Positions 1 through 8,566 of a stretch of DNA of 36,980 bases are shown here, one piece after another (position 1 is the first letter of the stretch; each line of letters opens with the position of its first letter). This DNA comes from Nitrosomonadales bacterium (GTDB taxonomy: Bacteria; Pseudomonadota; Gammaproteobacteria; Burkholderiales; SG8-39), in assembly GCA_005240145.1 (NCBI GenBank), contig SBAS01000066.1, forward strand, positions 1 through 36,980, written 5' to 3'. Position numbers and translations under genes: made by a program. The notes beneath the pieces were generated by a model. The model was not told the origin of the DNA. It worked only from the letters and a program-made list of their open reading frames with translations, and did no database searches.

Positions 1-3000
1 ACGCTGCAGGCGGCGCTAGCCGCGTGGCTCTTCTGGCGCTTCGTGCTCGAGCGTCGCGGCGCGCAGGCGCCCGCAGCCGGCCCGGGCCGCGACCTCCGGA
101 TCGAGCGGCGCGCTGCGGCTGCTTCGCGGGTCATCGATTCCGTGCGCCCGGCCCTGTACTCGCTCGGCGTGCTCCTGCTCGCGTCGCCACTCGCTGCCAC
201 GACGGGGGTGACGAGTCTGTGCACCGGCGGCTACGCGCCGTGGAGTGAATTCGCGCCGCTCTGGCGCACCTGGTGGCTGGGAGACCTGGCGGGGTTCCTG
301 GTCGTCGGACCGCCGGCGGTAATGGCGACCCGGGTTTGGCGGCTCGTGCGCTCGCCGCACGCCGATCCGGTGTACCCGGTGGTGGCCTTGATCTTCCTCG
401 GTCTGGCCATCACCGGCTGGTCGCTCAACAGCCTGCGGGAGCGCCAGGCATACGTCGATGAGTTGAACGCCGACGCTAGCGCGATCGGGCGCCAACTCGA
501 GAATCTGTTGGGCGAGCAGTTTCGCTATGGCGCCACGATCGTGGCGCTCTTCCGATCGAGCGCCGAGGTGACGCGCACCGAGTTCAGCATTTTCGCTGAG
601 CGCATTCTGGAGAAAGATCATGCGACGCAGGCGCTCTCATACCTTGCGCGCGTGCCGGGGACGCAGAAGGCAGCGTGGCAGGAGCGTGCGCGGCGCGAAG
701 GCGTGGCGACCTATGCGATCCGCGAGCGCGACAAGACGGGCGCTGCCGTGCCGGCAGGAGAACGCGCCGAACACTTTCCCGTCCATTACATCTATCCGCT
801 GCGCGGCAACGAAGCGGCAATCGGCTTCGACATCTACTCCGACCCCAGCCGGCGCGTGGCACTGGAGCGCGCCCGCGACAGCGGCCTGCCCGCGGTGACG
901 GAGCCGATCAGGCTGGTGCAGGAGCAGGGATCTCAGGCCGGGTTCCTAATCTTTCATCCCATTTATGGCGCCGGGACCCGCACCGAAACGCTGGAGGACC
1001 GGCGCGAGAACCTGGTGGGCTTTTCCTCGATCGTCGTCAAGCCGCAGCAGGTGCTCGACAAGGAACTCACGCGGCAGCCGGGTACGAGTATGCAGTTCGC
1101 GATCTTTGACACGGGAGCGGGAAGCGTGCTCCCCGCTGTCGGCGCGCCAGGCGCCGCCTCGCGCGCGCCGGCGACCTTGATTGCGAGTTCCGCCGTGGGC
1201 GGGCCGACCGAGCTCGAGGCCTGGCGCCACAGCCTGCACGCAAGCAGGCTGTTCGAACTCGCCGGTCGGCAGCACCTGTTGGTGGTGCGGCCGCTTGCCA
1301 GCCATCCGTTGCCGCTCGCATCGCTGCTTGCATGGCTGTGGCTCGCCTTGGGTTTCGCGACGGCAGGCGCGATTCTGCTCGTCGGGCGCGCGCACTACGT
1401 ACTGAACGTGGCGCGTGCCCGCGAACACGGCGCACTCGAGCGCAGGGTGGAGGAGCGCACCTCGGCGCTCGCGGCGGCAACGGCCGCGGCGAAACGCTCC
1501 GAGACGCTGCTGCGCTCGGCGATCGACACCGTGGACGAGGCCTTCGTCGTTTACGACGAAGACGACCGCCTGCTCCTGTCCAACCAGCGCTACCGGGACT
1601 TCTACTCGATCTCGGCGGATCTGCTGGTGTCCGGTGCGCGCTTTGAAGACATCATCCGCGAGGGAGTGCGCCGCGGCCAGTATCCCAAGGCGGCCGGGCG
1701 CGAGGAGGCCTGGATCGCCGAGCGCATGGCGGCACACCGCAGCGCGAACTCAACGGTCGAGCAGCAACTTTCCGGCGGGCGCTGGCTGCGCATCACGGAA
1801 CGACGCACCCCCGAGGGCCTGGTGGTCGGGCTGCGCTCGGACATCACCGTCCTTAAGGAAGCCGAAGCGCTCGCCCGCTCGGCTGCGGAAAGCACGGAAC
1901 AACAGTTCCGCGACACAGTTGCAGCCATGGCGGAAGCCTTCATCTCGGTGAATGAGCGCGGGCGCATCCGCGAGTGGTCGGGTGCGGCCGAAAGCATGTT
2001 CGGCTGGGCGCGCAGCGAAGCGCTCGGCAAAGAGCTGGCAGAGCTGATTGTCCCGCCCCAGCACCGCGAAGCGCACCGCAAGGGCATGCAACGCGCGCTG
2101 CAGACTGGGGGCCAGACATCCCTGCGGCGCGCGGTCGAGCTGACAGCGCTGCGGCGCGACGGCAGCGAATTTCCGGTGAACATCAGGCTGTTTTCGGAGC
2201 CTACGCCGGGAGGTGCGCGGGTCTTCGGGTTCGTGCAGGACATCTCCGCGCGCGTGCGTGCGATTAGCGAGCTGCAACACAGCGAGGCGCGCTATCGATC
2301 GCTGACCGAATCCACTTCGGCGGCGATTTTCCGGCAGCAGGGCATGAGGATCCTGGAAGCGAACGCCGCCGCGTGCCGAATCACGGGCTACAGCCTGGAG
2401 GAGCTGCGTGCGCTCGACCTCCAGGTGCTTCTGGACCCGGAGTTCCACGCCGCCTACCAGGCGAAGATGCGTAAGAGCCTCGCGCGGGAGGACACGGGTA
2501 TACCGATCGAGATCCGCATCCGCCGCAAGGACGGCACGCATCGCTGGCTGAGTGTGACCAACACGCTACAGGAGATCTCAGCCGGGCGGACGCTGCTCGC
2601 AACGGCGATCGACGTGACCGAGCGGCGGCATGCCGAGGAAAAACTCTCCCTGGCGCAGAAAATGGAGGCGATCGGGCAGCTCACCGGGGGTCTTGCGCAC
2701 GACTTCAACAACCTGCTCGGGGTGATCGTCGGCAACCTCGATCTGCTCGGGGCGGCGGTGGCAGGCAATGAGCGCATGAAAAAGCGCGTCGATACCGCGC
2801 TCGGCGCGGCGCTGCGCGGCTCTGGCATGACCCAGCAGCTGCTTGCGGTAGCGAGGCGCCAGAGCCTCTCGCCCGAACCCGTGGACCTGGTCGCCCACCT
2901 GCGCGCGATGCTGCCGCTCTTGCACACCACGGTGGGCAGCGGGATCCAGGTGAAGGACCAGCTCGGCGATGTGACGCTCTTTGTCAAGGTGGACCTGGGC

Positions 3001-3822
3001 GGGCTGGACAGCGCGGTGCTGAATCTCGTCGTGAACGCGCGCGATGCGATGCGCGGGCAAGGAGACATCACGCTGAGCGCCATGACCCGGGAAGCTGACA
3101 GGATGCATGGGATCGATGCGTCGATGGCGACCGACGCGACGATGCTCGCCGTGCTCGCCGTCAGTGACAACGGCCCGGGCATGGTCCCGGCGGTGCGTGC
3201 GCGGGCTTTCGAGCCGTTTTTCACGACCAAGGATCGAAGCCGCGGCACGGGGCTCGGCCTCGCGATGGTGCACGGGTTCTGCCGCCAGTCCGGAGGCGAT
3301 GCGTACATTTACAGCGAGCCGGGCTACGGCACGACCGTGCGGCTGTTTCTTCCGCTCGCGCAGGAAGCGGGCAAACCCGCGGCCGGCCCGGCCACAACGG
3401 GCGCGGCCGAGAGCACCCCGCCGCGCGGCACCGAGCGCGTGCTGCTCGTGGATGACGAGATCGAACTTCTCGAAGTGAACCGGGAGTGGCTGCAGGATCT
3501 GGGTTATGTGGTGGGCGCCTACGCCGATCCGCAGGAAGCCCTCGCGGCCCTGGCAGCAGGCGCCTACGAGCTGCTCGTCACCGACGTGGTCATGCCGAAG
3601 CTGAGCGGTTTCGAACTTGCCGCGCGCGCGCGCAAGCGCCAGCCGGGACTTGCGTTGCTCTACGTTTCGGGTTTTGCCGACGAGTCGCAGGCGGGCATAT
3701 CGATCGAGCATGCGGAGCTGCTGCAAAAACCCTACACCAAAGCCTATCTCGCGCGCGCGGCACGCCGCGCGCTCGATAAAACTGGTGCGGCGCAAGCTGC
3801 GCAACCGAAGGACAAGCCATGA
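1..3822 (+). CDS. Membrane hybrid histidine kinase (MASE1-like/CHASE/PAS/HisKA/HATPase/REC), 5'-partial
   Basis: The reading frame is open from base 1, so the true start lies outside the window. Residues are numbered here from the ATG at base 43. The N-terminal hydrophobic stretch resembles the end of a MASE1 sensor. A CHASE-type extracellular domain spans about 135-350, and a membrane segment lies at about 426-447. Three PAS domains follow (about 490-600, 625-740, 746-870). The HisKA H-box is GLAHDFNN with His886. The HATPase shows an N-box (NLVVNARD), DNGPGM and a GTGLGLA box. A C-terminal receiver domain has Asp1181 in VTDVVMP and a later Lys in LLQKPY. It should autophosphorylate on His and pass phosphate to its own receiver and probably to the next gene, whose ATG overlaps this stop by 4 nt. 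The ligand is unknown. Confidence 0.9.
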   Translation, partial: TLQAALAAWLFWRFVLERRGAQAPAAGPGRDLRIERRAAAASRVIDSVRPALYSLGVLLLASPLAATTGVTSLCTGGYAPWSEFAPLWRTWWLGDLAGFLVVGPPAVMATRVWRLVRSPHADPVYPVVALIFLGLAITGWSLNSLRERQAYVDELNADASAIGRQLENLLGEQFRYGATIVALFRSSAEVTRTEFSIFAERILEKDHATQALSYLARVPGTQKAAWQERARREGVATYAIRERDKTGAAVPAGERAEHFPVHYIYPLRGNEAAIGFDIYSDPSRRVALERARDSGLPAVTEPIRLVQEQGSQAGFLIFHPIYGAGTRTETLEDRRENLVGFSSIVVKPQQVLDKELTRQPGTSMQFAIFDTGAGSVLPAVGAPGAASRAPATLIASSAVGGPTELEAWRHSLHASRLFELAGRQHLLVVRPLASHPLPLASLLAWLWLALGFATAGAILLVGRAHYVLNVARAREHGALERRVEERTSALAAATAAAKRSETLLRSAIDTVDEAFVVYDEDDRLLLSNQRYRDFYSISADLLVSGARFEDIIREGVRRGQYPKAAGREEAWIAERMAAHRSANSTVEQQLSGGRWLRITERRTPEGLVVGLRSDITVLKEAEALARSAAESTEQQFRDTVAAMAEAFISVNERGRIREWSGAAESMFGWARSEALGKELAELIVPPQHREAHRKGMQRALQTGGQTSLRRAVELTALRRDGSEFPVNIRLFSEPTPGGARVFGFVQDISARVRAISELQHSEARYRSLTESTSAAIFRQQGMRILEANAAACRITGYSLEELRALDLQVLLDPEFHAAYQAKMRKSLAREDTGIPIEIRIRRKDGTHRWLSVTNTLQEISAGRTLLATAIDVTERRHAEEKLSLAQKMEAIGQLTGGLAHDFNNLLGVIVGNLDLLGAAVAGNERMKKRVDTALGAALRGSGMTQQLLAVARRQSLSPEPVDLVAHLRAMLPLLHTTVGSGIQVKDQLGDVTLFVKVDLGGLDSAVLNLVVNARDAMRGQGDITLSAMTREADRMHGIDASMATDATMLAVLAVSDNGPGMVPAVRARAFEPFFTTKDRSRGTGLGLAMVHGFCRQSGGDAYIYSEPGYGTTVRLFLPLAQEAGKPAAGPATTGAAESTPPRGTERVLLVDDEIELLEVNREWLQDLGYVVGAYADPQEALAALAAGAYELLVTDVVMPKLSGFELAARARKRQPGLALLYVSGFADESQAGISIEHAELLQKPYTKAYLARAARRALDKTGAAQAAQPKDKP

Positions 3823-5009
3823 GCGAAACCGCCGGACGCCCCCGTGCCCTGATCGTCGATGACGAGCGCGACCTCTGCGAGTTCATGGCCGAGGTGGCCG
3901 AAGACGCCGGATTCGCGCCGGTCACCTTGTCTGATCCAAGCGCGCTCGAGACCGTGCTTGCGCCCGACCCCGCAGTGTTGGTGCTCGATCTCAACATGCC
4001 GGGCAAGGACGGGATCGAAGTGCTGCGCGAGCTCGCCGCGCGCGGCAGCCAGGCGGGCATCGTGCTCGTGAGCGGCTACGACGCGGGGGTGCTCGGCGCG
4101 GCGCGCAGCCTCGCGAAGGCCCAGGGCCTGAAGGTGCTCGGCACGCTCACCAAGCCGATCCGCGCCGCCCAGCTCGCCGCGCTGCTCGCCCAGCATGGCG
4201 CCCCGGCGGCGAGTCGCCCCAATGCCGGCGCCGAGGTCTCGCTCGTAGAGCTGCGCCGCGCGATCGAAAAATCGGAACTCGTGCTGCATTACCAGCCGCA
4301 GGTCGCGCTCGCCGACGGCGCCTGGGTAGGAGCCGAAGCGCTGGTGCGCTGGCAGCATCCGCGGCACGGCCTGCTGTACCCGGACCGCTTCGTTTCGCTC
4401 GCCGAGCGCAGCGAGCTGGGCCTGCCGCTGACGCTGTGGGTGATCCAGTCCGCACTCGCCACATGCGCGCCCACCACCGGCGGGTTCGACTTCAGCGGCA
4501 CGCTCTCCATCAATCTGCCGCCGATCGCGATGACCGACCGCAGCATCCCGGAGCAGGTTGTCGACTTGGTAAGTAAACTGCGCTCATCGGTGAAGCTCCA
4601 GGTTGAGGTCACCGAGAATTCCGTGCCGCCCGATCCGGTGGCGGCGCTGGAGATCCTGGCGCGCCTGCGGCTCAAAGGCTTCGCACTTTCAATCGACGAT
4701 TTCGGCACCGGCCACTCGTCGCTTGAGCAGCTGCGCGTTTTGCCGTTCTCCGAGCTGAAGATCGACCTGAACTTCGTGCGCGCGGCGCAGACCGATCCCA
4801 AGTCGCGCGCGATCGTCGAGCGCTCGATCCAGCTCGGCCGTGACCTTGGCCTGACGGTGCTCGCCGAGGGCGTGGAGACCGAGTGGCATTGGCATTGGCT
4901 GCGCGACGCGGGCTGCGAACTGGCGCAAGGCTACTTCGTCTCGCGGCCCGTGCCGGTGGAGCAGTTGGCCGAGTGGCGCAAGAACTGGAAGGCGCCGCGG
5001 CGGGGGTGA
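3819..5009 (+). CDS. REC-EAL response regulator, c-di-GMP phosphodiesterase (RocR/PvrR type)
   Basis: A receiver domain (about residues 9-125, phospho-acceptor Asp57 in VLDLNMPG, acidic pair in IVDDERD, Lys in TKP) is followed by an EAL domain (about 145-385). The catalytic set looks complete: EALVRW, the Asn in SINLPP, the Glu in EVTEN, DDFGTG, the Lys in ELKIDL, AEGVET and AQGYF. This predicts an active enzyme hydrolysing cyclic di-GMP to pGpG, controlled by phosphorylation. The start ATG overlaps the stop of the preceding kinase gene (ATGA), so the two are probably translationally coupled and form a cognate pair. Domain order and length (396 aa) match RocR-like regulators. The controlled phenotype (motility or biofilm) is inference only. 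Confidence 0.92.
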   Translation: MSETAGRPRALIVDDERDLCEFMAEVAEDAGFAPVTLSDPSALETVLAPDPAVLVLDLNMPGKDGIEVLRELAARGSQAGIVLVSGYDAGVLGAARSLAKAQGLKVLGTLTKPIRAAQLAALLAQHGAPAASRPNAGAEVSLVELRRAIEKSELVLHYQPQVALADGAWVGAEALVRWQHPRHGLLYPDRFVSLAERSELGLPLTLWVIQSALATCAPTTGGFDFSGTLSINLPPIAMTDRSIPEQVVDLVSKLRSSVKLQVEVTENSVPPDPVAALEILARLRLKGFALSIDDFGTGHSSLEQLRVLPFSELKIDLNFVRAAQTDPKSRAIVERSIQLGRDLGLTVLAEGVETEWHWHWLRDAGCELAQGYFVSRPVPVEQLAEWRKNWKAPRRG

Positions 5010-5066
5010 GCTACAGCGGCGCGCCGCATGGGCGCCGCCATCGCCCCCAGCAGTTGCATACTATAT

Positions 5067-5154
5067 TGGCGGAGAGTGAGGGATTCGAACCCCCGAGCCC
5101 TTGCGGGCTAACGGTTTTCAAGACCGCCGCATTCGACCGCTCTGCCAACTCTCC
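5067..5154 (-). tRNA. tRNA-Ser(UGA)
   Basis: Read on the minus strand, a 7-bp acceptor stem (GGAGAGT with ACTCTCC) closes a cloverleaf with a long variable arm, as expected for a class II serine tRNA. The anticodon loop CTTGAAA gives anticodon TGA, which reads UCA codons. The T-loop is GGTTCGAATCC. The discriminator base is G and the CCA end is encoded at 5069-5067. It lies between the REC-EAL gene and the Bax-inhibitor-like gene, transcribed divergently from the latter. Confidence 0.95.
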
Positions 5155-5178
5155 TTGAAATCCGGTCCTGACGCCTCC

Positions 5179-5184
5179 ATTGTA
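5179..5184 (-). promoter_or_regulatory. Possible -10 element for tRNA-Ser
   Basis: The minus strand reads TACAAT about 24 nt upstream of the mature tRNA 5' end, a good match to a sigma-70 -10 box. I see no convincing -35 at the right distance, so this is only a candidate. The same 110-bp gap must also hold the promoter of the divergent membrane-protein gene, for which TATACT at 5239-5244 is a weak candidate. Confidence 0.3.
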
Positions 5185-5267
5185 ACCCGTTGTAGAACAT
5201 GGGTTTTTGCATGAAACTTTAAATGCACGCAATGGTCTTATACTTGCACCAACTCAAGGAGACATGG

Positions 5268-5963
5268 ATGCAACCAGAACTGCAATCGGTCAATGCAGGC
5301 TACGGCGACATAACCGCCGCACCGGAGTCGCAGAAAGTCCTGCGCAATACCTACCTGCTGCTCGCTCTGACGATGGTGCCCACCATTGCCGGCGCATGGC
5401 TCGGCATGGCGTCGGCTTCGATCATCACCGGCAGCCCGATCCTGAGCTTTTTCCTCATGCTGGGCGCCGTGATCGGCCTGCAATTCGGCATCGTCCGCTT
5501 CCGCAACAGCGTCATCGGCATCGGCCTGCTCCTGCTGATGACGGGGCTGCTGGGCTGGTTCCTCGGCCCGCTGCTCAACTACGCGCTGACGATGAAGAAC
5601 GGCATGCAGCTGGTCGGCTACGCCGCGGCGGGCACCGGGGTGATTTTCTTCACCATGGGCACCATCGCCACGGTCACCAAGCGCGATTTCGGATTCATGG
5701 GCAAGTTCCTCTTCGTCGGCATGATCGCGGTGCTGTGCGCGGCGGTGGCGAACCTGTTCCTGCAGATGCCGCTGTTCGGGCTCGTGATCTCGTCCCTGGT
5801 GCTGGTGATCTTCTCGCTCTACCTGCTGCATGACCTGTCGCGGATCGTCACCGGCGGCGAGACCAACTACGTCATGGCGACCACGGGCGTGTACCTGAGC
5901 CTTTTCAACATCTTCACCAGCCTGGTGCAGATCCTGCTCTCGCTATTCGGCGAGAAAGACTGA
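5268..5963 (+). CDS. Bax inhibitor-1/YccA family integral membrane protein
   Basis: The protein is 231 aa with about seven hydrophobic segments, beginning at roughly residue 25 (TYLLLALTMVPTIAGAW). It ends with the conserved region containing YLLHDLSRIV and NIFTSLVQILLSLFG, typical of the BI-1/YccA/YbhL family. In E. coli YccA modulates the FtsH protease, and other family members act as membrane ion-leak proteins, so a role in membrane-protein quality control is inference. I chose the ATG at 5268 over the upstream in-frame ATG at 5223 because AAGGAGA at 5256-5262 sits 5 nt before it and because family members begin near this point. It is a single-gene unit closed by a strong terminator. Confidence 0.9.
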   Translation: MQPELQSVNAGYGDITAAPESQKVLRNTYLLLALTMVPTIAGAWLGMASASIITGSPILSFFLMLGAVIGLQFGIVRFRNSVIGIGLLLLMTGLLGWFLGPLLNYALTMKNGMQLVGYAAAGTGVIFFTMGTIATVTKRDFGFMGKFLFVGMIAVLCAAVANLFLQMPLFGLVISSLVLVIFSLYLLHDLSRIVTGGETNYVMATTGVYLSLFNIFTSLVQILLSLFGEKD

Positions 5964-5981
5964 GGCCTCTACCTGCACGTT

Positions 5982-6008
5982 AAAAAGGCGCCTCCGGGCG
6001 CCTTTTTT
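5982..6008. terminator. Bidirectional rho-independent terminator
   Basis: An 11-bp perfect stem has A5GGCGCC as the left arm and GGCGCCT5 as the right arm, with a TCCG loop and runs of A and T on the two flanks. It works in both directions and separates two convergent genes: the BI-1-like membrane protein (+) and the ASCH gene (-), whose stop codon is just beyond the T run. Confidence 0.92.
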
Positions 6009-6009
6009 G

Positions 6010-6483
6010 TTAGGGGTAGATCACGCGAAACCGCTCGCACACCATCGGGGCGTCATCTGACATCTCGCGGCCGAGCGCCGCACATGCCTTCGCGTAATAG
6101 GGCCGGAACATTTTCCGCCAGCCCTCCAGCGTCCGGTCCCCTTCGCCATATTCGCGTGCAAACTGCGCATCGACGTCGCCGAACCGCATCACCTCGATCC
6201 ACGTCGTCTGCACGACGCAAACCGGCTCGCGCCGTCCGTTTTCCACCACTGAGAGGTTCCCCAGAGGGGGCAACGCCTTGCCGCTGGATTCGTACTGCCA
6301 CAAAAGCGAACTGGTGGCGGTCTTCTGTCCGCCGAGAATGAGTTTGGCGCCAGCGTCTGCGTCTTCGTCCTCGATTCCGATTCGAAACGATTCGTAAAAC
6401 CGCTCGCTAGCATCGCCCGGCGCTGCGCGGGACTCGAGGAAGGCATGCCAAAAGACCAGGATGTGCTGTGGAACAACGGCCAT
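6010..6483 (-). CDS. ASCH-domain protein
   Basis: This 157-aa protein carries the ASCH signature around LGGQKTATSSLLWQY, preceded by the acidic stretch typical of the family and followed by a conserved TTWIEVMRFGDV strand and a C-terminal FRPYY segment. ASCH domains have a PUA-like fold and are linked to RNA or modified-nucleoside binding. Some relatives (E. coli YqfB) are N4-acetylcytidine amidohydrolases. Whether this protein is catalytic cannot be told from sequence alone. The start lies 9 nt after the rlmD stop, so it is probably the last gene of the exonuclease-rlmD transcript, ending at the shared terminator at 5982-6008. Confidence 0.82.
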   Translation of the reverse strand: MAVVPQHILVFWHAFLESRAAPGDASERFYESFRIGIEDEDADAGAKLILGGQKTATSSLLWQYESSGKALPPLGNLSVVENGRREPVCVVQTTWIEVMRFGDVDAQFAREYGEGDRTLEGWRKMFRPYYAKACAALGREMSDDAPMVCERFRVIYP

Positions 6484-6492
6484 GGTTCAGTA

Positions 6493-7773
6493 TCAAACGC
6501 GTTCGAAGAGCGCGATGGATTCGACGTGCGCTGTGTGGGGGAACATGTTGACCACCCCCGCCGCGGATAGTCGAAAGCCTTTCTGGTGCACAAGGACGTC
6601 GGCGTCGCGCGCCAGCGTCGCGGGGTCGCAGGAGACATAGACGATGCGACGTGGCCAGGTTTCCGGCAGTGAGTGCACGAGGCTGATCGCGCCTTCGCGC
6701 GGCGGATCGATGAGGAACTTGTCGAAACGGCCGAAGGCAGCGAGGTTCGGCTTGAACAGGTCGGCGACCTCGAACTGCGCGACGAGGTCGTTGGCGGCGG
6801 CGTTCTGCCGCGCGCGCGCCACCAGCAGCTCGTTGCCTTCGAAACCGATGACGTCGGCGCCGCGGCGCGCGATCGGCAGCGAAAAGTTGCCGATGCCGCA
6901 GAAAAGATCCGCGATCCGCTCTCCCGGCTGCGGGTCGAGCAGGCGCAGGGCGCGCGCGACCAGCAGGCGGTTGATCGCCGGGTTCACCTGCGTGAAATCG
7001 GCAGGCTGGAAGGCGATGCGTACGCCGAATTCCGGCAGGTCGTAATAGAGCGCGTTGCGCACGACGGGATGGAACGGCGCCGCGGTCTCGGGCCCCGCGG
7101 GCTGCAGCCAGGCGTGGATCGCGTGGGCGTCGGCGAATGCGCGCAGCAGCGCGTTGTCGCCTGCGGCTAGCGGCAGCAGGTTGCGGAACAGCAGGACCGT
7201 CGCCGCCTCGCCCGCCGCGATCTCGACCTGCGGCACGCGGTCGCGTATCGACAGCGAGCTGATCAACTGCCGGAGCGGATCGATCAGGGCCGAGATGCGC
7301 GGCGGCAGGACGCCGCAGGCGTGCATGTCGGCGACATAGGTGGATTTCCTTTCGCGAAAACCCACCAGCGCGCCGCCCTTGCCTTCGACGAAGCGCACCG
7401 AGAGCCGCGCGCGGTAGCGGTAACCCCACTCTTCGCCATAAATCGGCGGCAGCATCGCATCGACCGTGACCTTGCCGATGCGGGCCAGGTTGTCCTCCAG
7501 CCAGCGCTGCTTGGCGGCGACCTGGGTGCGCAGGTCGACGTGCTGGGTGACGCAGCCGCCGCAGACGCCGAAGTGGGGGCAAGGCGGTTCGCGCCGCGAA
7601 GCCGAGGCGCGCAGGATCTGCGTTACGCGCGCGCGGTCGAACTTCGGCTTCGTTTCCAGCAGCCGCGCCTCGACCAGTTCGCCCGCGAGCGCGCCTTCGA
7701 CGAACACGACCTTGCCGGCATTGCGCGCGACGCCGCGGCCGGCGGCGTCGAGCGCGTCGATCTCAAGCTTCAT
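6493..7773 (-). CDS. rlmD: 23S rRNA (uracil-1939-C5)-methyltransferase RlmD
   Basis: The protein is 426 aa, with an N-terminal TRAM domain (about 1-55) and iron-sulfur cysteines in PCPHFGVCGGC plus a later Cys in DMHACGVL. The SAM-binding motif is DLFCGIGNFSLPIA, an IDPPREG motif follows, and the catalytic cysteine is in VSCDPATLARD. This is the full RumA/RlmD architecture, which methylates U1939 of 23S rRNA. The start ATG overlaps the 3' end of the upstream exonuclease gene by 11 nt, suggesting coupled translation. Length and motif order match the family, and nothing appears broken. Confidence 0.95.
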   Translation of the reverse strand: MKLEIDALDAAGRGVARNAGKVVFVEGALAGELVEARLLETKPKFDRARVTQILRASASRREPPCPHFGVCGGCVTQHVDLRTQVAAKQRWLEDNLARIGKVTVDAMLPPIYGEEWGYRYRARLSVRFVEGKGGALVGFRERKSTYVADMHACGVLPPRISALIDPLRQLISSLSIRDRVPQVEIAAGEAATVLLFRNLLPLAAGDNALLRAFADAHAIHAWLQPAGPETAAPFHPVVRNALYYDLPEFGVRIAFQPADFTQVNPAINRLLVARALRLLDPQPGERIADLFCGIGNFSLPIARRGADVIGFEGNELLVARARQNAAANDLVAQFEVADLFKPNLAAFGRFDKFLIDPPREGAISLVHSLPETWPRRIVYVSCDPATLARDADVLVHQKGFRLSAAGVVNMFPHTAHVESIALFERV

Positions 7774-8512
7774 TCCAGAGCTGCAGGAATTCCCGCCAGT
7801 GGGGCTTATTCAGTTCTTGCAAGTAACTTCTTAGAATCTTTGCCTCTTTCTCATAAATACTTTTCGAAAAGACCCCCCTCAGCAGCTGGTAGCGCAGGTA
7901 GAGCAGGTAGGTATTCGCGGTGTCGGCCTCGCAGTAGTCGCGGATCTTCGCGCGCTCGCCGCCGAGCCAGGTCTCCCACACCTTCGCACCGCCAATGCCA
8001 ATCTTGCCCGGCAGACCGGCGAGCTGGGCGACTTCGTCCAGAGGCGCGTTGTTTCGGGGCTGATACATGGCGAGAACGTCCATCAAATCCAGATGCCTGT
8101 CGTGGTACCGGTTGTAGTAGTTGTTCCTCTCAGGTTCCCAGAACCTCGTCGCACTCAATCCGTGAAACAGTGCACGGTAATTCAATACCGGCAGATCGAA
8201 CCCGCCGCCGTTCCAGGAAACGAGCTGCGGCACGAATTTCTCTATCCCTTCGTAGAAGCGCTGGATCACATCCGCTTCCTCCCCTTCCAGCGAAAACACC
8301 TTGATGCCGTCGTCGCTGCGAAACACGCAGGAGATGACCGCGACCTTGTGCAACTGCGGCGGCAGGAAGTCGCTGCCGGTCTGCGTGCGGCGCCGCTGGA
8401 ACGCGATCTCGGCGACCTCGCGGTCGGGCAGGTCCTTGGGCAGGTCGTGCAGCCGCCGGATGCCCGCAACGTCTGGAATCGTTTCTATGTCAAAAGCGAG
8501 TATTGATGTCAT
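7763..8512 (-). CDS. Predicted 3'-5' exonuclease, PolB-exonuclease-like (DnaQ fold)
   Basis: The 249-aa protein starts with the ExoI motif FDIETIPD. It then has SWNGGGFDLPVLNYRA (ExoII region), DLMDVLAMYQ, and an ExoIII-like motif RDYCEADTANTYLLYLRY. This matches the family of stand-alone exonuclease domains related to B-family DNA polymerases. The acidic residues needed for two-metal catalysis are present, and the natural substrate is unknown. The C-terminal 30 codons are noticeably AT-rich compared with the rest. The start codon lies only 7 nt downstream of a 45-nt palindrome (8520-8564), and I see no good Shine-Dalgarno in that gap, so expression may be affected by the hairpin. Confidence 0.87.
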   Translation of the reverse strand: MTSILAFDIETIPDVAGIRRLHDLPKDLPDREVAEIAFQRRRTQTGSDFLPPQLHKVAVISCVFRSDDGIKVFSLEGEEADVIQRFYEGIEKFVPQLVSWNGGGFDLPVLNYRALFHGLSATRFWEPERNNYYNRYHDRHLDLMDVLAMYQPRNNAPLDEVAQLAGLPGKIGIGGAKVWETWLGGERAKIRDYCEADTANTYLLYLRYQLLRGVFSKSIYEKEAKILRSYLQELNKPHWREFLQLWNEA

Positions 8513-8519
8513 CTGAAAT

Positions 8520-8564
8520 CAGGGACAGTCCACGTTTTCCCGTGGAAAACGTGGACTGTCCCTG
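8520..8564. repeat. Long perfect palindrome, REP/BIME-like element
   Basis: Two perfectly complementary 21-nt arms (8520-8540 and 8544-8564) flank a 3-nt spacer (CGT). The outer arm reads CAGGGACAGTCCACG. The element fills nearly all of the gap between cysM and the exonuclease gene. On the plus strand it is followed by TTTT, but no plus-strand gene feeds into it. On the minus strand there is no U tract, so it is a poor intrinsic terminator for cysM. From memory, GGGACAGTCC-type palindromes resemble REP sequences mobilised by RAYT (TnpA-REP) transposases. This is the only copy I see here. Confidence 0.7.
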
Positions 8565-8566
8565 TT

